Shown: positions 10,703-18,799 of the stretch, one piece after another
Layout of the letters: each line of letters opens with the position of its first letter
How positions within the stretch are numbered: position 1 is the stretch's first letter
Source: Clostridia bacterium
GTDB lineage: Bacteria > Bacillota > Clostridia > Oscillospirales > Acutalibacteraceae
Direction: 5' to 3'
Assembly (NCBI GenBank): GCA_017631955.1
Contig: JAGBSJ010000011.1
Location: forward strand, 1 to 64,000
DNA: 64,000 nucleotides
Position numbers and translations under genes: made by a program
The notes under the pieces: generated by a model
The model's database searches: none
Seen by the model: the letters and a program-made list of their open reading frames with translations, nothing else
Told to the model about the DNA's origin: nothing

Positions 10703-11575
10703 TTGAGCGGAGATTTACATTGCCACACAAGGTTATCAGACGGCACTTTAGGCATTGAAGATATTATTAATCTTGCAAAGAGAAAAGGTCTTGAAACTAT
10801 TGCAATTACAGACCACGATTGTCTTGCAGGTACAGTTAGAGGAAAAATAATTGGTGCACGTCACGGAGTTCAAGTTATTCCCGGTGTTGAACTTTCTGCA
10901 ACTGATGAAAAGAATGAGAAAAATGTTCATATTCTTTGCTATTTGCCTGATTCACCTGATATTCTTGAAGGACTTTGCAAGAGAAACTCACTTGCTCGTA
11001 AAAAAGTGGGGCATTTTATGATGCTTCAGACTGCAAAGCGTTTCCCTATTGCTCCTGAATTTATTACAAAGTGTGCAACCGGCTCAACTAACCTTTACAA
11101 AAAACACATTATGCAGGCACTTATTGAATGTGGTTATGCAGACTCATTCAACGGCGACCTTTACAAAGAATTATTCACTAAAGAAAGTGAAAAGAGCATT
11201 CTTGTTGTTCCTAAATATGAAAATGTTAAAGATGTAATTGAGGCAATTCATACCGCAGGCGGTATTGCTATTCTCGCCCACCCTGTTAAGAGCGGTTGTG
11301 TTGATATTTTAGCAGATTACATTGAATATGGAATTGACGGTATTGAAGTATTCCACCCAAGTGCAACAGAAGAAGAACAAGCAGAACTCAAGAAGTTTGC
11401 TACAAAGAACAAGCTCTTAATGACTGGTGGTAGTGATTTCCACGGTCTTTACAACGAATACAAAGTATCTTTAGGTGATTACATCACTCCTGATGATTGT
11501 CTTCGCGCACTTCTCACATACAAATCAAAACAAAAAAGATTACAGAAAAAGTTAGCTCAACAAAATGCTGAATAA
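10703..11575 (+). CDS. PHP-domain phosphoesterase (TrpH/RNase AM-like)
   Basis: A 290-residue PHP protein. Metal-binding motifs are all present: DLHCHTRLSDGT near the N-terminus, ITDHDCLAG, PGVELSA, HILCYL, ILAHPV and GGSDFHG. This is the layout of the TrpH/YciV family, some members of which are 5'-3' exonucleases on RNA or 5'-phosphonucleotides; the substrate here is inferred. The start is placed at TTG 10703 with GGAGG 8 bases upstream, which puts the PHP motif at the N-terminus as usual; a frame from 10655 adds a non-homologous hydrophobic stretch. Followed after 34 bases by an unknown gene. Confidence 0.85.
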   Translation: MSGDLHCHTRLSDGTLGIEDIINLAKRKGLETIAITDHDCLAGTVRGKIIGARHGVQVIPGVELSATDEKNEKNVHILCYLPDSPDILEGLCKRNSLARKKVGHFMMLQTAKRFPIAPEFITKCATGSTNLYKKHIMQALIECGYADSFNGDLYKELFTKESEKSILVVPKYENVKDVIEAIHTAGGIAILAHPVKSGCVDILADYIEYGIDGIEVFHPSATEEEQAELKKFATKNKLLMTGGSDFHGLYNEYKVSLGDYITPDDCLRALLTYKSKQKRLQKKLAQQNAE

Positions 11576-11609
11576 AATCTGCATATAATAAGGTAAGGAG
11601 GTTTTTATA

Positions 11610-12176
11610 ATGCTCTTTGACGATAGCGATATTAAAATTTTTAACGATGAAGAACAAACTGTTTCTAATGACGAAGTTTCAGTTATTGCAGAAATGCAGA
11701 AACACCGTACAAATGGTAATACTCTTAAAGCAAAACAGTTAGGTAAACACCTTGCCGAGATTTTTATTGATGAGCCAACACTTCTTTCTGACCTTGAAGC
11801 AGAAGTAGGCGAAATCAAACGTGATGATGACGATATGTATCAGATTAAAGTTTTACTTATTTTTACTGCAGAGTATTGCATAAATCATCATTTAACTGCT
11901 ACAGTATTATCTAACACTGCTACAAACGCTATGTATGATACAATCAGTAAAAAATCCGCAGAATTTTATGACCGTCTTGACGATGCTGCAGAATACAGTT
12001 TCTATTACCTTGCGGTAAGAAAAGCGGTTGAGATTTCAAAGAATATTGGTATTTCTTTCGCAATGCTTTGTGGTGAAAAAGAAGATGCTTACTACACTAA
12101 TTTAGGTCAGCGTCTTTTCGAGGTTGCTGAACACGAAATCACAAAAATTATTGATAGTTTTGGATTTGAGAAATAA
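11610..12176 (+). CDS. Conserved-looking protein of unknown function
   Basis: A 188-residue soluble, acidic, mostly helical protein that I do not recognise. It begins LFDDSDIKIFNDEEQ and has an amphipathic segment around LKAKQLGKHLAEIF; no signal peptide, membrane helix or catalytic motif is evident. AAGGAGG stands before the ATG. It lies 34 bases downstream of the PHP gene without a terminator between them and is followed by a strong terminator, so it is probably the second gene of that transcript. Confidence 0.75.
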   Translation: MLFDDSDIKIFNDEEQTVSNDEVSVIAEMQKHRTNGNTLKAKQLGKHLAEIFIDEPTLLSDLEAEVGEIKRDDDDMYQIKVLLIFTAEYCINHHLTATVLSNTATNAMYDTISKKSAEFYDRLDDAAEYSFYYLAVRKAVEISKNIGISFAMLCGEKEDAYYTNLGQRLFEVAEHEITKIIDSFGFEK

Positions 12177-12191
12177 GATAATAAAGAGATG

Positions 12192-12230
12192 AAGCACCCC
12201 TCATTTAGAAAAATAAGGGGTGCTTTTGTT
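12192..12230 (+). terminator. Terminator after the unknown gene
   Basis: Stem AAGCACCCCT (12192-12201) / AGGGGTGCTT (12216-12225) followed by TTGTT. Confidence 0.8.
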
Positions 12231-12303
12231 ACTGTTTTTTCAAAATCTACCAACACAAATTAAATAATCCTAAAATAACCTTTATTATTGCTAAAATTAA
12301 AAA

Positions 12304-13794
12304 TTAGTCTGCATAAATTCGCAAGGAGAAATTTGAATCTTCTCCTGTAAGAACATATCGCGAGTATATAATCAAATACGGAATATTATCCGCTAGTTCT
12401 CTATAAATTGAAGCATTGAAAATCTCACCTGAATCATCATCATATCCTTCACCATTAACCACATAATATGTAGAGCGTGGGTCAATTAGATAAATATATG
12501 TGTCAATGTCGCCTTCTGTTTCAACGGTATAATATCCTGTTTGACTAGGTGTATACGTAAATAATCTAACATAACCGGATTGAGAAAAAGTATGGAATGT
12601 ATAATTTGAAGAAGTTGTATTGAAAATATCTTCATATGTGTTCAAATTTGTACTATCACTTTTTAGAGCACCAAACGATGGCGTAATTGCGAGTTTAAGT
12701 TCTCCAGATTCACTAAAAAACAAAAACTCCACTTTCAAAACATATTGAGTATTTGCATAACAATAATACTTTATAAAAGCATTATGTTCATATCCGCTAT
12801 CATCATTACTTGCTAATAAATTGCCCTTTGAATCATACAAATATAAATATGTGTCTTTATTTCCAAAAGTTTGAAAAACTTTTGAGCCCTCAGCACTAAA
12901 AGTAATATTAAATTCTTTATGTTCATCCTTTCCTAATGTTACTTTTTTCTCGAAGTATTTTTCTGTTGAAGAAAATGCAAGGGTTTCACTTTGATGTACA
13001 CAAACTCCAACAAAATCTTGTGTAATTACAGAATAATATGGTACAAGCACTCCTGCCTCCTGAGCTGCGTACATTACACTAATAGCAGTACTACCAATAC
13101 TTGTATAACCACTATTTTTAAAATCATATCGGTCTTGTATTACTATCACGTTTCCACTTTTAGATTTACTATAATGAAAAGAGTGAATTGCATAATATAA
13201 ATCCTCATCATTCGTTGTACCTGAATTTGGAAAAGACTTTGTACCCTCATATATCGTTCCATTTTTAATCGAATTGAAAACAGATGATGATAAAACATCA
13301 TCTTGCAAAATAGGAGTATATATTGAATCCAAATCGTCATTTTCCTTTGCGTGTGTTAAAAGTTCAGCCGACAAATCGTAGTCCTTAGCATTAAAATATG
13401 CAATAACCGTTGCTACAGCTGGTGAGTAAATCAAATGAAAACTCCCTCTCATAGCACCGCTACTTTGATACGCTTTATAGTCAGATATAAGCTCTTCTGT
13501 TGTAATAATAAGATGTTCAATTTGATTATATTCTTCTGGTTCTGCATCTTCTAACATTTTTTCATAACGAGAAATTTGATTTTTAAGTTCTGTTACAACA
13601 TCTGTTCCATTACTTAGCAAATCATCTTCAATTAATTCTATGCTATTTGATATTTCGGTTTCTGTCATTGTTACTTCTGTAGTTCCTACAATATCTGTTT
13701 TAATACTTTCTTCTATAGAAAAGCCAAATACGGTAATTGAAAAAGTAAATGCAATTGATATCGAAAGTAATATTGCTACCAACTTCTTTTTCAT
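12304..13794 (-). CDS. Secreted protein with two PPC-like beta domains
   Basis: A 496-residue exported protein with a clear signal peptide (MKKKLVAILLSISIAF..., cleavage near residue 25). An acidic coiled region follows, then an unrecognised middle domain (about residues 110-270) with FHLIYSPAVATVIAYF. Two C-terminal repeats look like bacterial pre-peptidase C-terminal (PPC) domains: TYLYLYDSKGNLLASNDDSG and, later, DTYIYLIDPRSTYYVVNGEG. No protease motif or sortase/LPXTG anchor is seen. AGGAGG precedes the ATG. It is a single gene with its own promoter; no function can be assigned. Confidence 0.78.
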   Translation of the reverse strand: MKKKLVAILLSISIAFTFSITVFGFSIEESIKTDIVGTTEVTMTETEISNSIELIEDDLLSNGTDVVTELKNQISRYEKMLEDAEPEEYNQIEHLIITTEELISDYKAYQSSGAMRGSFHLIYSPAVATVIAYFNAKDYDLSAELLTHAKENDDLDSIYTPILQDDVLSSSVFNSIKNGTIYEGTKSFPNSGTTNDEDLYYAIHSFHYSKSKSGNVIVIQDRYDFKNSGYTSIGSTAISVMYAAQEAGVLVPYYSVITQDFVGVCVHQSETLAFSSTEKYFEKKVTLGKDEHKEFNITFSAEGSKVFQTFGNKDTYLYLYDSKGNLLASNDDSGYEHNAFIKYYCYANTQYVLKVEFLFFSESGELKLAITPSFGALKSDSTNLNTYEDIFNTTSSNYTFHTFSQSGYVRLFTYTPSQTGYYTVETEGDIDTYIYLIDPRSTYYVVNGEGYDDDSGEIFNASIYRELADNIPYLIIYSRYVLTGEDSNFSLRIYAD

Positions 13795-13886
13795 AATAAT
13801 CCTCCTCTTTACTTTTTATTTAATAAAATTTAATAATTCAATCACACATTACCATGTTAATCACCTTGGTTTTATACCCTCTTTTT

Positions 13887-13915
13887 ATAATATAAAGAAT
13901 AAGAACATTTTTCAA
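13887..13915 (-). promoter_or_regulatory. Promoter of the PPC-domain secreted protein gene
   Basis: TTGAAA-N17-TATTAT on the minus strand; the -35 overlaps the stop codon of the DUF2975 gene. Confidence 0.65.
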
Positions 13916-14406
13916 TCTGTATTAAATGGTACATTTTCCTTCAAACAAATTGCTTTTGATATAATGCGTGAAATAACTTCAAGCAAACAAATTACTGCAA
14001 AACCAATTGCAGCAAGAATAAAATAGAAAATAGCAAAATCATTCCATCCAAGAAACATAAAAACTAAATTACCTATAACAAAAAATATCAAATCAACAAA
14101 TAAAATCCTTATACCTCTATTCATTATCTTTATCGTACTATCCTTGAATACTTCATCCTTTTTAATAATATTTGATAATTTCCATACATAATTTAAAAAA
14201 ATAAAACAAGGGATAGAAACACTCCAATAAAAAAATAACTGCACATACAGTTCTATATTTTGCATTGTAGTTGGAATTACATCAACAATACCCACGGTTG
14301 TCAAAGATATGCTAAATGGATACCAACAAAGGCACATTATAATACCAAATAAACTCTTAATAGCCACAAATAACTTAATCAAAAAAGAAATAAAATTATT
14401 TTGCAT
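13912..14406 (-). CDS. DUF2975 family membrane protein
   Basis: A 164-residue protein with four membrane segments and the inter-helix loop WKLSNIIKKDEVFKDSTIKI typical of DUF2975 proteins. These usually precede a small Xre-type (YozG-like) regulator; none follows here, since the next 117 bases hold only a promoter and leader. Function unknown. AGGAGGG lies upstream of the ATG, and a good promoter precedes it. Confidence 0.75.
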   Translation of the reverse strand: MQNNFISFLIKLFVAIKSLFGIIMCLCWYPFSISLTTVGIVDVIPTTMQNIELYVQLFFYWSVSIPCFIFLNYVWKLSNIIKKDEVFKDSTIKIMNRGIRILFVDLIFFVIGNLVFMFLGWNDFAIFYFILAAIGFAVICLLEVISRIISKAICLKENVPFNTD

Positions 14407-14444
14407 ACTTATTACCCTCCTAATAATAACTATTTTATATTTAA

Positions 14445-14473
14445 ATTCTATTAACTTATTTATTGTTTGTCAA
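14445..14473 (-). promoter_or_regulatory. Promoter of the DUF2975 gene
   Basis: TTGACA-N17-TAGAAT on the minus strand, about 40 bases before the ATG. Confidence 0.7.
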
Positions 14474-14515
14474 TATAGTTATCGTTTTTCAACAACATTT
14501 TGTTACTTGTATAGA

Positions 14516-14560
14516 AATAAAAAAACAACCCTTATTCCTCAATGGAATAGAGTTGTTTTT
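14516..14560 (-). terminator. Terminator after nfo
   Basis: Stem AAAACAAC / GTTGTTTT extended by TTATTCC / GGAATA; on the minus strand it is followed by a T-run. Confidence 0.75.
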
Positions 14561-14588
14561 AAGTAAAAAGCAAACCTTTATAAACTTA

Positions 14589-15419
14589 TTATTTATATAA
14601 GGATTTTAACAATGCAATTTCGTGGGCATAGCCATCGAGTTCGTTTGGAGTTTCAAGGAAAAATGGTAAATCTCGGAGTGCAGAATGATTGATTATTCTT
14701 TCAAATGCTTCTGTACCGATTGAGCCCTCACCTATTTTTTCGTGTCTGTCTTTATGACTTGCAAATGGGTTTTTACTATCATTAATATGAATCGCCTTTA
14801 ATCTATCAAGACCAATAATCTTATCAAACTGTGTAAGCACGCCGTCAAGGTCATTCACAATATCATAACCTGCGTCATGCACATGGCAAGTATCAAGGCA
14901 CACACCCATTTTATCTTTTAACTCTACTCTATCAATAATTTCGCGTAATTCTTCAAATTTTCCGCCCACTTCACTACCCTTGCCTGCCATTGTTTCAAGC
15001 AATACGGTTGTGGTCTGGTCTTTCCACATAATTGAATTGAGAAGTTCTGAAATCAACTCAATACCTTTTTCTGTACCCTGACCTACATGGCTACCCGGAT
15101 GAAAGTTATACATATTATTCGGCACAAACTCCATACGTTTTAAGTCGTCAAGCATTGTATTGTATGCGAATTCGCGGACATACTCTTTTTCTGCACAAGC
15201 ATTAAGAGTATATGGCGCATGGGCAAGAATTTTTGCAAAGCCCTTTTCTGCCATTAAATCATTAAGTTTTTGTGCATCTTGAGGGTCAATTTCTTTTGCA
15301 CTGCCCCCTCTTGGATTTCGTGTAAAGAATTGAAATGTGTTGGCGTCGATTGAAAGAGATTCCATACCCATATTATAAAATCCCTTTGATGACGACAAAT
15401 GACATCCTATATTTAACAT
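14589..15419 (-). CDS. nfo: Deoxyribonuclease IV (endonuclease IV)
   Basis: A 276-residue AP endonuclease of the xylose-isomerase-like TIM-barrel family, which cuts 5' of abasic sites in base excision repair. Seen: the N-terminal [91 protein letters not shown] and FLETPNE, supplying the zinc ligands. Full length. It starts 12 bases after the cohesin-protein gene and is probably co-transcribed with it, which is an unusual partner. Confidence 0.97.
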   Translation of the reverse strand: MLNIGCHLSSSKGFYNMGMESLSIDANTFQFFTRNPRGGSAKEIDPQDAQKLNDLMAEKGFAKILAHAPYTLNACAEKEYVREFAYNTMLDDLKRMEFVPNNMYNFHPGSHVGQGTEKGIELISELLNSIMWKDQTTTVLLETMAGKGSEVGGKFEELREIIDRVELKDKMGVCLDTCHVHDAGYDIVNDLDGVLTQFDKIIGLDRLKAIHINDSKNPFASHKDRHEKIGEGSIGTEAFERIINHSALRDLPFFLETPNELDGYAHEIALLKSLYK

Positions 15420-15431
15420 AATATACCTCTG

Positions 15432-16736
15432 TTATTCTTGTGATTCATTATCTTTTCTCTTAAGTTTACCTTTATAATAGCCCGATGTTACAAGATATGT
15501 TACTGTTGATGCGATAGCACCCACAATAACCGCCACCATAACCATAACTGCATAATGGTAAAGTTTTGTTACCTTATTATTTTCGTCATTGATTTCTGCC
15601 CATATACTCTGGAAGAAATTAACTTTATTATTTGGCTTGGTTACGGGCTCAGTAGTTGTAGGCAAAGTTGTTGATTCTGTTGTAGATTCGGTTGTACTTT
15701 CAGTTGTTGACTCTGTTGTACTTTCCTCTGTTGATGATTCTTCAGTGGAACTTTCAGTTGCCTTTTCTGTAACTGTTATTTTATATGTAACCGTCCAACC
15801 ATTCTGTGTTGCGGTAATTGTAGTTGTACCAAGTGCTACACCTGTTACAGTACCGTTTGAAGAAACTGTTGCGATATTCTTATCGGCAGAAGTCCATGTT
15901 GTAGCAAAATTATCAGTAGCATCTGCGGGCACTTTTGCAACCTTAAGTTTTAATGTTGAGCCCTGTGCCACAGTTTTTGAGGAATTACCTGAAAGTGTAA
16001 TACCTGTTTGTGCTACATTTACTGTTACTTTACAAGTTGCGGTTTTTGTACCCGCTTTTGCGGTAATTGTAGCTGTACCGCCACCTACTGCAGTAATTGT
16101 ACCGTTACTTGAAACTTTTGCAACATATTTATCACTTGATGTGTAAGTAACTGTTTTATTTGTTGCATCACTAGGAGTCACTGTTGCAACAAGATTTGAT
16201 GTTTCGCCTTTTTTAAGAGTTACGCTTGTTTTATTAAGTGAAATGCCTGTAATATTTTTTACAATTGTTACAGTACCGTTAGATGTCGTAGCAGTAACAG
16301 GATTACCAGAATAATCTATATTATCCCCACCTGTACCTGCTGTTACTTTAAGCGTTGAGGTTCCTGAATCTTTTAATATTTTGAATTTTGCAGTAAATAT
16401 TGTTCCCCCATTTACAGACTGTTTATGATTCAATAAACCTGCGAATTTTACGGCTGAATTGTTCACTGTTGGCTCACCCAACATTATTAGTGAACCACTA
16501 CTACAACTAATATATTGAAGTTCACTTGAATTATATACAAGTGAAACCAATACACCAGACAATTTAACTTTACTTGAATTAGTTACTTTTACGCTAATAG
16601 TAACCGTATCGCCTTTTTGACCACTTACACTTGTAGCATAATACTTTACACTTGCTGCATTAGAAGGGATTACAAACATTGAAACAAGTATTATAAAGGC
16701 AGATAAAATTGCCATAAATTTAGATGTTTTTCTCAT
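15432..16736 (-). CDS. Membrane-anchored cohesin/BIG2 surface protein
   Basis: A 434-residue exported protein. Order: signal peptide (residues 1-29), a cohesin-like beta sandwich (about 30-165) with GDTVTISVKVTNSSKVKLSG and a TSTLKVTAGTGG strand, two BIG2 bacterial Ig-like domains (ISLNKTSVTLKKGET; ITLSGNSSKTVAQG), a low-complexity Thr/Glu/Ser linker with repeated ESTT units (about 340-375), and one membrane helix near 395-420 with a basic tail. Cohesins bind dockerins, so it may display an extracellular enzyme; no dockerin is seen in the window. ATG 16736 follows GGGTGATT; a longer frame to 16775 lacks support. The linker DNA is repetitive. Confidence 0.85.
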   Translation of the reverse strand: MRKTSKFMAILSAFIILVSMFVIPSNAASVKYYATSVSGQKGDTVTISVKVTNSSKVKLSGVLVSLVYNSSELQYISCSSGSLIMLGEPTVNNSAVKFAGLLNHKQSVNGGTIFTAKFKILKDSGTSTLKVTAGTGGDNIDYSGNPVTATTSNGTVTIVKNITGISLNKTSVTLKKGETSNLVATVTPSDATNKTVTYTSSDKYVAKVSSNGTITAVGGGTATITAKAGTKTATCKVTVNVAQTGITLSGNSSKTVAQGSTLKLKVAKVPADATDNFATTWTSADKNIATVSSNGTVTGVALGTTTITATQNGWTVTYKITVTEKATESSTEESSTEESTTESTTESTTESTTESTTLPTTTEPVTKPNNKVNFFQSIWAEINDENNKVTKLYHYAVMVMVAVIVGAIASTVTYLVTSGYYKGKLKRKDNESQE

Positions 16737-16766
16737 ATCAATCACCCATAAATTTAGTATATAAAT

Positions 16767-16795
16767 ATGATACATTATTTGTCGATAAAAGTCAA
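16767..16795 (-). promoter_or_regulatory. Promoter of the cohesin gene-nfo unit
   Basis: TTGACT-N17-TATCAT on the minus strand. Confidence 0.65.
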
Positions 16796-16811
16796 TTAAG
16801 GTGTAGTGGAA

Positions 16812-16844
16812 ATAAATAGAAAAGCAGGGTCTAAGCCCTGCTTT
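16812..16844 (-). terminator. Terminator after mgtE
   Basis: Stem AAAGCAGGG (16821-16829) / CCCTGCTTT (16836-16844); the minus strand continues TTCTATTT. Confidence 0.8.
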
Positions 16845-16847
16845 TTA

Positions 16848-18188
16848 TTATAAATTCAATACTGATGCGGCAATTGAGAAGTAAATAATGAGTGTTACTG
16901 CGTCAACGATTGTTGAAATAAATGGGCTTGACATTACCGCAGGGTCAAATCCAATTTTCTTTGCGATAACAGGAAGAATTGAGCCGACTACTTTAGCGAA
17001 TACTACTGCCGAAACCATTGTAATACTAACAACTAATGCTACTTTCCAACCGATATCATCAAAAATCATAAGTTTTACAAAGTTTACGATTGCAAGTGCA
17101 ATACCGCAGACAAGAGCGATTAAAAACTCTTTAAGCACAACTTTCAATGTGTCTCTGAATTCAATTTCACCAAGAGAAAGTCCACGAATGATTGTTGACG
17201 ATGACTGATTACCACAGTTACCACAAGTACCTGTAAGCATTGGAATAAATGCGGTAAGAGCTACGCAAGCAGTTAATGCACCTTCAAAGTGAGTAATAAT
17301 TCGCTCTGTAAACGTAGCAGACACCATCAAAAGCATAAGCCACGGAATTCGTTTTTTGAAATTCTCAAAAACACCCATTTTAAGATACGGCTTATCGGTA
17401 GGTGTAATACCAGCCATCAATTCCATATCTTCTGTAATTTCTTCCTGCAAAACGTCGATAGCATCGTCGACTGTGATAATACCAACAAGACGATTTTCGC
17501 GGTCAACTACTGGAAGAACAACAAGGTCATATTTCTGGAAAAGGTCTGCAACAACTTCTTTATCTTCGTGAGTATTTACAGAGATAACATTATCTTCCAT
17601 AATTTCACGGATTGTTGCATTTTCATCTGCTAAAAGTAAATCCTTAACAGTTACATAACCTTTAAGTTTACGTTTACTATCAGTTACATAACAAGTATAG
17701 ATTGTTTCTTTATCAACACCTGTTCTGCGGATTCTTGTAAATGCGTCAGCAACAGTCATCGAGCGTTTGAGGTCAACATACTCAATAGTCATAAGACTAC
17801 CCGCGGAATCTTCAGGATAACGAAGAATTTCGTTGATGGATTTTCTTGTATCAGGGTCAGTATGACGAAGAATACGCTTAACTAGTGTTGCGGGCATTTC
17901 TTCAATAAGGTCAACGGCGTCATCGACATAAAGTTCGTCAAGGACTTCACGAAGCTCAGTATCGCTGAATGCACGAATAAGCAATTCTTGATATTCTGGC
18001 TCCATATTAACGAAAACTTCAGCCGCTAATTCTTTAGGTAAAAGTCGGTAAATGAGTGTAAGGTCGCGTTCTTCAAGTTCCATGAAAAGTTCCGCGATAT
18101 CCTGTTCATTCATTTCTGTAAGAATATCTTTAAGTTCTTGCCACTTTTTACCGCGCAAGAGTTCAGTTAAAAGTTCAAAGGTTTCCAT
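16848..18188 (-). CDS. mgtE: Magnesium transporter MgtE
   Basis: A 446-residue Mg2+ channel/transporter. The cytosolic N domain is a superhelix with repeated ELLRGKKWQELKDILTEM-type helices, followed by tandem CBS domains (VTVADAFTRIR; VVDRENRLVGIITVDDAIDVL) that sense Mg2+, and a five-helix membrane domain with LTGTCGNCGNQSSSTIIRGL and the C-terminal PFISTIVDAVTLIIYF. The Cys-rich GTCGNCGNQ loop is typical. AAGGAG precedes the ATG. Upstream are an M-box riboswitch with terminator and a short GTG-started ORF, so at least one and perhaps two layers of Mg2+ control act on it. Confidence 0.96.
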   Translation of the reverse strand: METFELLTELLRGKKWQELKDILTEMNEQDIAELFMELEERDLTLIYRLLPKELAAEVFVNMEPEYQELLIRAFSDTELREVLDELYVDDAVDLIEEMPATLVKRILRHTDPDTRKSINEILRYPEDSAGSLMTIEYVDLKRSMTVADAFTRIRRTGVDKETIYTCYVTDSKRKLKGYVTVKDLLLADENATIREIMEDNVISVNTHEDKEVVADLFQKYDLVVLPVVDRENRLVGIITVDDAIDVLQEEITEDMELMAGITPTDKPYLKMGVFENFKKRIPWLMLLMVSATFTERIITHFEGALTACVALTAFIPMLTGTCGNCGNQSSSTIIRGLSLGEIEFRDTLKVVLKEFLIALVCGIALAIVNFVKLMIFDDIGWKVALVVSITMVSAVVFAKVVGSILPVIAKKIGFDPAVMSSPFISTIVDAVTLIIYFSIAASVLNL

Positions 18189-18238
18189 TTTTCACAACTC
18201 CTTACTTCAGGGTATTATTTGTGAAACTCGGCGAGTAA

Positions 18239-18307
18239 TTACAAATTGCGGAGCACTTCCGCATAAATACTCGGAGGTTTCGAGTTTGTACTTCGGTATG
18301 TGTCCAC
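18239..18307 (-). CDS. Putative 22-residue leader peptide upstream of mgtE
   Basis: A GTG-started ORF of 22 codons lies between the M-box terminator and mgtE, preceded by an excellent ribosome site (AAAGGAGTG, 8 bases from the GTG) and ended by TAA 50 bases before the mgtE ATG. The peptide runs DTYRSTNSKPP then SIYAEVLRNL. Two parts of the leader can pair in alternative ways: AAACTCG inside the ORF pairs locally with CGAGT (18269-18273) or with CGAGTTT (18224-18230) beyond its stop. This suggests translation of the ORF tunes access to mgtE; this is inference. Confidence 0.55.
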   Translation of the reverse strand: MDTYRSTNSKPPSIYAEVLRNL

Positions 18308-18339
18308 AATTTTCACTCCTTTAACATAATATGTGTAAA

Positions 18340-18373
18340 ATAAAAAAGCATATTTGCTCAAACGCAAATATGC
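18340..18373 (-). terminator. M-box controlled terminator
   Basis: Stem GCATATTTGC (18348-18357) / GCAAATATGC (18364-18373) followed by a T-run on the minus strand, directly after the M-box. Confidence 0.85.
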
Positions 18374-18374
18374 A

Positions 18375-18546
18375 GTCAACAATACTACACAATTCGTTCA
18401 AGCTTTAGCTTCGCAGGGCGATGAAATTACATTAAATCATACCTTGTTTTTCGATATGACTTGCTAACCTGCTAATAGTGTCTCCACCATTTCGCGGCAG
18501 TAATCCGTATCCCTGTGGTAGCCTTACCTACCGAATAGGTTTATTA
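18375..18546 (-). promoter_or_regulatory. M-box (ykoK) Mg2+ riboswitch
   Basis: Read on the minus strand the leader contains GGTAGGTAAGGCTACC, GGGATACGGATTACTGCCG and, near its end, GCTAAAGCTTGAACG. These match the conserved M-box blocks (GTTAGGTGAGGCTCCT, GATACGCTGCTGCC, GCTAAAGCTC). With the terminator at 18340 and mgtE downstream this is a Mg2+-sensing off-switch. The assignment is from memory of the motif. Confidence 0.92.
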
Positions 18547-18553
18547 CCTTTTT

Positions 18554-18582
18554 ATTATCACTCTTAAATCCTTATTTGTCAA
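18554..18582 (-). promoter_or_regulatory. Promoter of the M-box/mgtE transcript
   Basis: TTGACA-N17-GATAAT on the minus strand, just ahead of the M-box. Confidence 0.82.
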
Positions 18583-18733
18583 TAGAAAATTTAATAAAAT
18601 ACTAGTGTTTTTTTGCATATTTGTGCTTTTTTCATCGTTTGGCAAGTTGCACAGTTATGAATTGCCCAATTTAGTAAAAATTAACGAAAATCGTATTTTT
18701 CTGTTCATTTCTCGTTAAAAATCAGTTTTTCGA

Positions 18734-18762
18734 TTGAAGAGTAAGTTAAAATATGCTAAAAT
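18734..18762 (+). promoter_or_regulatory. Promoter of the long MFS transporter gene
   Basis: TTGAAG-N17-TAAAAT on the plus strand, 37 bases before the ATG. Confidence 0.65.
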
Positions 18763-18799
18763 ATGTGAGTTATATACTATTATATAAGGAGTGCGTAAA

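Noticed and set aside
12991..13340. Small frames on both strands within the secreted PPC-protein gene
   Set aside because: Random frames in AT-rich coding sequence without ribosome sites.
15655..15770. Tandem repeat that might be a CRISPR or minisatellite
   Set aside because: It encodes the Thr/Glu/Ser linker of the cohesin protein in frame, with short degenerate units and no spacers.
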